Shown here: piece by piece, positions 5,453 to 7,325 of the stretch
How positions within the stretch are numbered: the stretch's first letter is position 1
How the letters are laid out: each line of letters begins with the position of its first letter
Assembly: GCA_022848805.1 (NCBI GenBank)
Contig: JAJISI010000005.1
Coordinates: forward strand, 20,634 to 27,958
DNA length: 7,325 bases
Source of the DNA: Thermoplasmatota archaeon
GTDB taxonomy: Archaea; Thermoplasmatota; Thermoplasmata; UBA10834
Direction of reading: 5' to 3'
Notes under the pieces: model-generated
What the model saw: the letters and a program-made list of their open reading frames with translations, nothing else
What the model was told of the DNA's origin: nothing
Database searches by the model: none
Position numbers and translations under genes: made by a program

Positions 5453-5673
5453 AGTTTGATGCACAGGGAATGGCGCTGATCGGCGCCGGGCTCGCGCTAG
5501 GTCTCGCGGGGATCGGCACCGGTTTGGCGCAAGGTCAGATAGGCGCGGCAGCGGTCGGCGCGACCGCCGAGGACCCAAAGATGTTCGGGAAGGGCATGAT
5601 ATTGCTGGTTCTTCCAGAGACGATAGTGATCCTTGGCTTCGTCGTCGCGTTCCTGCTGTACGGAAAGGTGTAG
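5446..5673 (+). CDS. ahaK: A-type ATP synthase subunit K (proteolipid, c-ring)
   Basis: Proteolipid that forms the rotating ring and carries the coupling ion. The product has 75 residues and a single hairpin: helix 1 about 8-40 with Gly/Ala packing motifs (GAGLALGLAGIGTG), a polar loop AEDPKMFGKG (41-50), and helix 2 about 51-72. The ion-binding carboxylate is Glu58 in LVLPETIVIL. It is the simple one-carboxylate, two-helix form, not the fused or duplicated forms seen in some archaea. Gln29 in helix 1 together with Glu58-Thr59 resembles Na+-binding c subunits, so the coupling ion is open. The start ATG at 5446 follows GGTGGA (5435-5440) by 5 bases and overlaps ahaI by 7 bases. A 59-base gap to ahaE, the largest in this operon, follows; it has a small hairpin. 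Confidence 0.95.
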   Translation: MLEFDAQGMALIGAGLALGLAGIGTGLAQGQIGAAAVGATAEDPKMFGKGMILLVLPETIVILGFVVAFLLYGKV

Positions 5674-5677
5674 CCGC

Positions 5678-5691
5678 CCCATCAACATGGG
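5678..5691 (+). other. Small hairpin in the ahaK-ahaE gap
   Basis: CCCAT-CAAC-ATGGG can form a 5-bp stem with a 4-base loop, starting 4 bases after the ahaK stop. It is not followed by a T-run, so it is not a clear terminator. It could mark the 3' end of a processed or more stable ahaK mRNA, which would suit the high copy number of the ring subunit. This role is inference, and the stem is short. Confidence 0.3.
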
Positions 5692-5732
5692 CTGGTCGCT
5701 AAGTACGTCGCGGACTGAAGGGCGTGAAGACT

Positions 5733-6290
5733 ATGGGCTTGGAGAAGTTGATCGAGGACATCCTCCGGAAGGGGGAGGAGCAGGCGCAGGAGATAATCCG
5801 CCAGGGAGAGCGCGAGCAAGATGAACAGGTCCGAGCCGCCGACGCGGAAATGAAGACGGACAGCGCGAAGGCGTACAAGAGGGCGGAGGCGCAGATCGCA
5901 CAGCTGGAGCAGCACGAACTGTCGAGCGCAGAGCTCGAATCGCGCAAGATGCTGCTATCGGCACAGCGCGAAGTGCTCGAAGACCTTAGGGAACGGACCC
6001 TAGCCGAGCTCGCCGTGTATCCAGCGGACAAGAAACAGGCGCTATACGCCAAACTGTTCTCGAAAGCGGAGGAGATACTCGGTGACTGCTATGTCTATTC
6101 GAACAAGGCAGACAACGCGTTGCTGAAACCGCCTCCGAGGATCGCGAGCGGCGGGACCATCGATTGCCTGGGCGGCCTGGTCTTCGAGAGCAAGGATCGC
6201 ACCGTGAGGTTGGACTACAGGTTCGAGACCATGCTGGAGGAGATCTGGAGCAAGAAGATGAACGAGATCTACAACCAGCTGTTTGGATGA
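5733..6290 (+). CDS. ahaE: A-type ATP synthase subunit E (peripheral stalk)
   Basis: Peripheral stalk subunit that pairs with subunit H and binds the top of the catalytic head. The product has 185 residues from the ATG at 5733, the normal size. A long charged N-terminal helix (about 1-90, beginning GLEKLIEDILRKGEEQAQEI) forms the coiled-coil half. A globular C-terminal head (about 95-185) has GGLVFESKDRTVRLDYRFETML, matching the family pattern of a Gly-Gly turn, strands and a terminal helix with an aromatic and Leu. In the usual motif the Asp before the second strand is followed by Gly; here it is Asp155-Arg. A GTG at 5724 in frame would add three residues, but its spacing to AGGG is too short. 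Neither start has a strong ribosome binding site. It ends 8 bases before ahaC, with the ahaC site directly after its stop. Confidence 0.93.
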   Translation: MGLEKLIEDILRKGEEQAQEIIRQGEREQDEQVRAADAEMKTDSAKAYKRAEAQIAQLEQHELSSAELESRKMLLSAQREVLEDLRERTLAELAVYPADKKQALYAKLFSKAEEILGDCYVYSNKADNALLKPPPRIASGGTIDCLGGLVFESKDRTVRLDYRFETMLEEIWSKKMNEIYNQLFG

Positions 6291-6296
6291 GGAGGT
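6291..6296 (+). promoter_or_regulatory. Ribosome binding site of ahaC
   Basis: GGAGGT lies directly after the ahaE stop and only 2 bases before the ATG at 6299. The spacing is short, but the start is fixed by the family-typical N terminus, and the ahaC frame is too close to ahaE for another choice. Confidence 0.6.
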
Positions 6297-6298
6297 CT

Positions 6299-7325
6299 AT
6301 GAAGGTTTTCGGCCGGAGAGGTAACTACGCCTATGCGTGCGCACGGGTCAAGGCGCGGAAGAAGTTCCTCCTCTCGAGGGACGTCTATTCTCGTCTGCTC
6401 ATGATGGATGTGCATGCGATAGGTAGATTCCTCGGCGAGACGCGATACCGGGACGAGGTGACGCATTACGCATCCCGTTACTCCGGGGCCGACCTCGTCG
6501 AGGTTGCGGTAACCAGGAACCTGGCCGAGACCTATTCTGACGTGCTGAGTTTCACCACGGGCCGTCTGAGGAACATGGTCGGCAACTACCTCAGGCGATG
6601 GGACACCTTCAACGTGAAGACGATACTCAGAGGCAAGGTGTCCGGCGCGCGGCGGGCCGAGGTCGTCGACACAATCGTGCCTGCCGGGGCATTCTCGGAA
6701 GCGTATCTGAAGTCGCTCATCGCGATGGAATCGACCCGGGTCGTGATCGAGGAGTTGGCGAAGTACCCGTCGCTGAGGATCACACCTGAGGTAGAGCGGG
6801 ACGTGGTCGAAGATGGTAAGCTCGCGTCGTTCGAGGACCACCTCGACATGATGATGTACCACGACCTTCTGGACGTGATCGAGCCGACCAACAGCGCGAC
6901 GACGCTTCTCCGGGATTTCATCCGAAGGGAGATCGATGTGACGAACCTCAAGGTGCTTCTGAAGCTGAAGGCCGAAGGCCTCCCCGAGGATAAGGTGCAG
7001 AAGTACCTGATCCCCGGCGGCATGGAGTTCAGGATGGACCGGATGAGGACGATGGCGCAGAGCCCGGGGGTGGACCAGATATTGGAGGAGCTGGAGAAAT
7101 CGTCCATGTACGAGACCATCAAGCCGAGCATGGAGCGGTTCAAGGAGGATCATAGGCTGTCGGGCCTCACGATCGCGCTCGACAAGGCGTTGATCCGCAC
7201 CGCCGAGAAATTCGGCAGGTATTATCCACTTTCCGTCCTTCCGATCATCGATTACATGATCCGGAAGAAGGTCGAGGTGGACAACATCAGGATAATCGCG
7301 AGAGGGAAGGAAAGGTCCCTCTCGC
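6299..7325 (+). CDS. ahaC: A-type ATP synthase subunit C (central stalk to ring adaptor), cut by window edge
   Basis: Funnel-shaped subunit, equivalent to V-ATPase subunit d, that couples the proteolipid ring to the central stalk. The frame starts at the ATG at 6299 and is open to the right edge: 342 residues seen, with probably only the last 10-25 missing. The N terminus GNYAYACARVKARKKFLLSR matches the family (usually NYAYANARV). Three copies of a D/E-x-x-N-(V/L/I)-(K/R) motif appear at residues 101-116 (WDTFNVKTILRGKVSG), 212-227 (IDVTNLKVLLKLKAEG) and 325-340 (VEVDNIRIIARGKERS). They put Asn105, Asn216 and Asn329 about 112 residues apart, which reflects the three-fold pseudo-symmetry known for this subunit. 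No membrane segments are present. The large minus-strand frame inside it is a composition shadow. The genes for subunits F, A, B and D would be expected next. Confidence 0.94.
   Translation, partial: MKVFGRRGNYAYACARVKARKKFLLSRDVYSRLLMMDVHAIGRFLGETRYRDEVTHYASRYSGADLVEVAVTRNLAETYSDVLSFTTGRLRNMVGNYLRRWDTFNVKTILRGKVSGARRAEVVDTIVPAGAFSEAYLKSLIAMESTRVVIEELAKYPSLRITPEVERDVVEDGKLASFEDHLDMMMYHDLLDVIEPTNSATTLLRDFIRREIDVTNLKVLLKLKAEGLPEDKVQKYLIPGGMEFRMDRMRTMAQSPGVDQILEELEKSSMYETIKPSMERFKEDHRLSGLTIALDKALIRTAEKFGRYYPLSVLPIIDYMIRKKVEVDNIRIIARGKERSLS

Noticed and set aside
6269..7153. 294-codon open frame on the minus strand opposite ahaC
   Set aside because: Arg/His/Leu-rich translation without domains, fully antisense to a clear subunit C.
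1..7325. CRISPR array, insertion sequence, tRNA or rRNA genes
   Set aside because: No regularly spaced repeats, transposase motifs, terminal inverted repeats or cloverleaf patterns were seen on either strand.

Overview
The window looks archaeal. Its right half is the start of an A-type (archaeal) ATP synthase operon in the canonical order ahaH-ahaI-ahaK-ahaE-ahaC, behind a TATA box. The left half carries an archaeal/eukaryotic-style Ser-His-Asp signal peptidase and a membrane-anchored winged-helix regulator of a type common in archaea. Several genes have TATA-like elements about 25 bases before the expected transcript start and GGAGGTGA-type ribosome binding sites. The gene set and GC-rich sequence would suit an uncultured Thermoplasmatota or related euryarchaeal lineage, but that placement is inference.

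Layout. Minus strand, in direction of transcription: a two-pass membrane protein with a cytoplasmic winged helix (1610-2203), a 78-residue exported protein rich in His, Tyr and Cys (1212-1448), and a signal peptidase I homologue with a long Pro/Glu-rich tail (24-1043). The gaps are about 150 bases and contain promoter-like elements, so these are probably separate transcripts with one orientation. Plus strand: a dCMP deaminase (2358-2846), divergent from the regulator across a GC-rich 154-base region with palindromes. A 274-base gap (2847-3120) follows, with several potential hairpins, no recognised RNA family, and the ATP synthase promoter at its end. Then come ahaH (3121-3447), ahaI (3440-5452), ahaK (5446-5673), ahaE (5733-6290) and ahaC (6299 to the right edge, cut off).

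How the genes work together. AhaH and AhaE form the peripheral stalks. AhaI holds those stalks and supplies the ion half-channels, with the essential Arg at residue 569. AhaK forms the rotating ion ring (carboxylate Glu58), and AhaC couples the ring to the central stalk. The catalytic and central-stalk genes (F, A, B, D) would lie beyond the right edge. The deaminase feeds dUMP to thymidylate synthesis and has no obvious link to the ATP synthase.

Most of the window is well-known biology. The least explained parts are the small exported His/Tyr/Cys protein and its two envelope-related neighbours, and the hairpin-rich gap before the ATP synthase. The proteolipid also has a residue pattern compatible with Na+ binding. 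No clearly new multi-gene system is visible.
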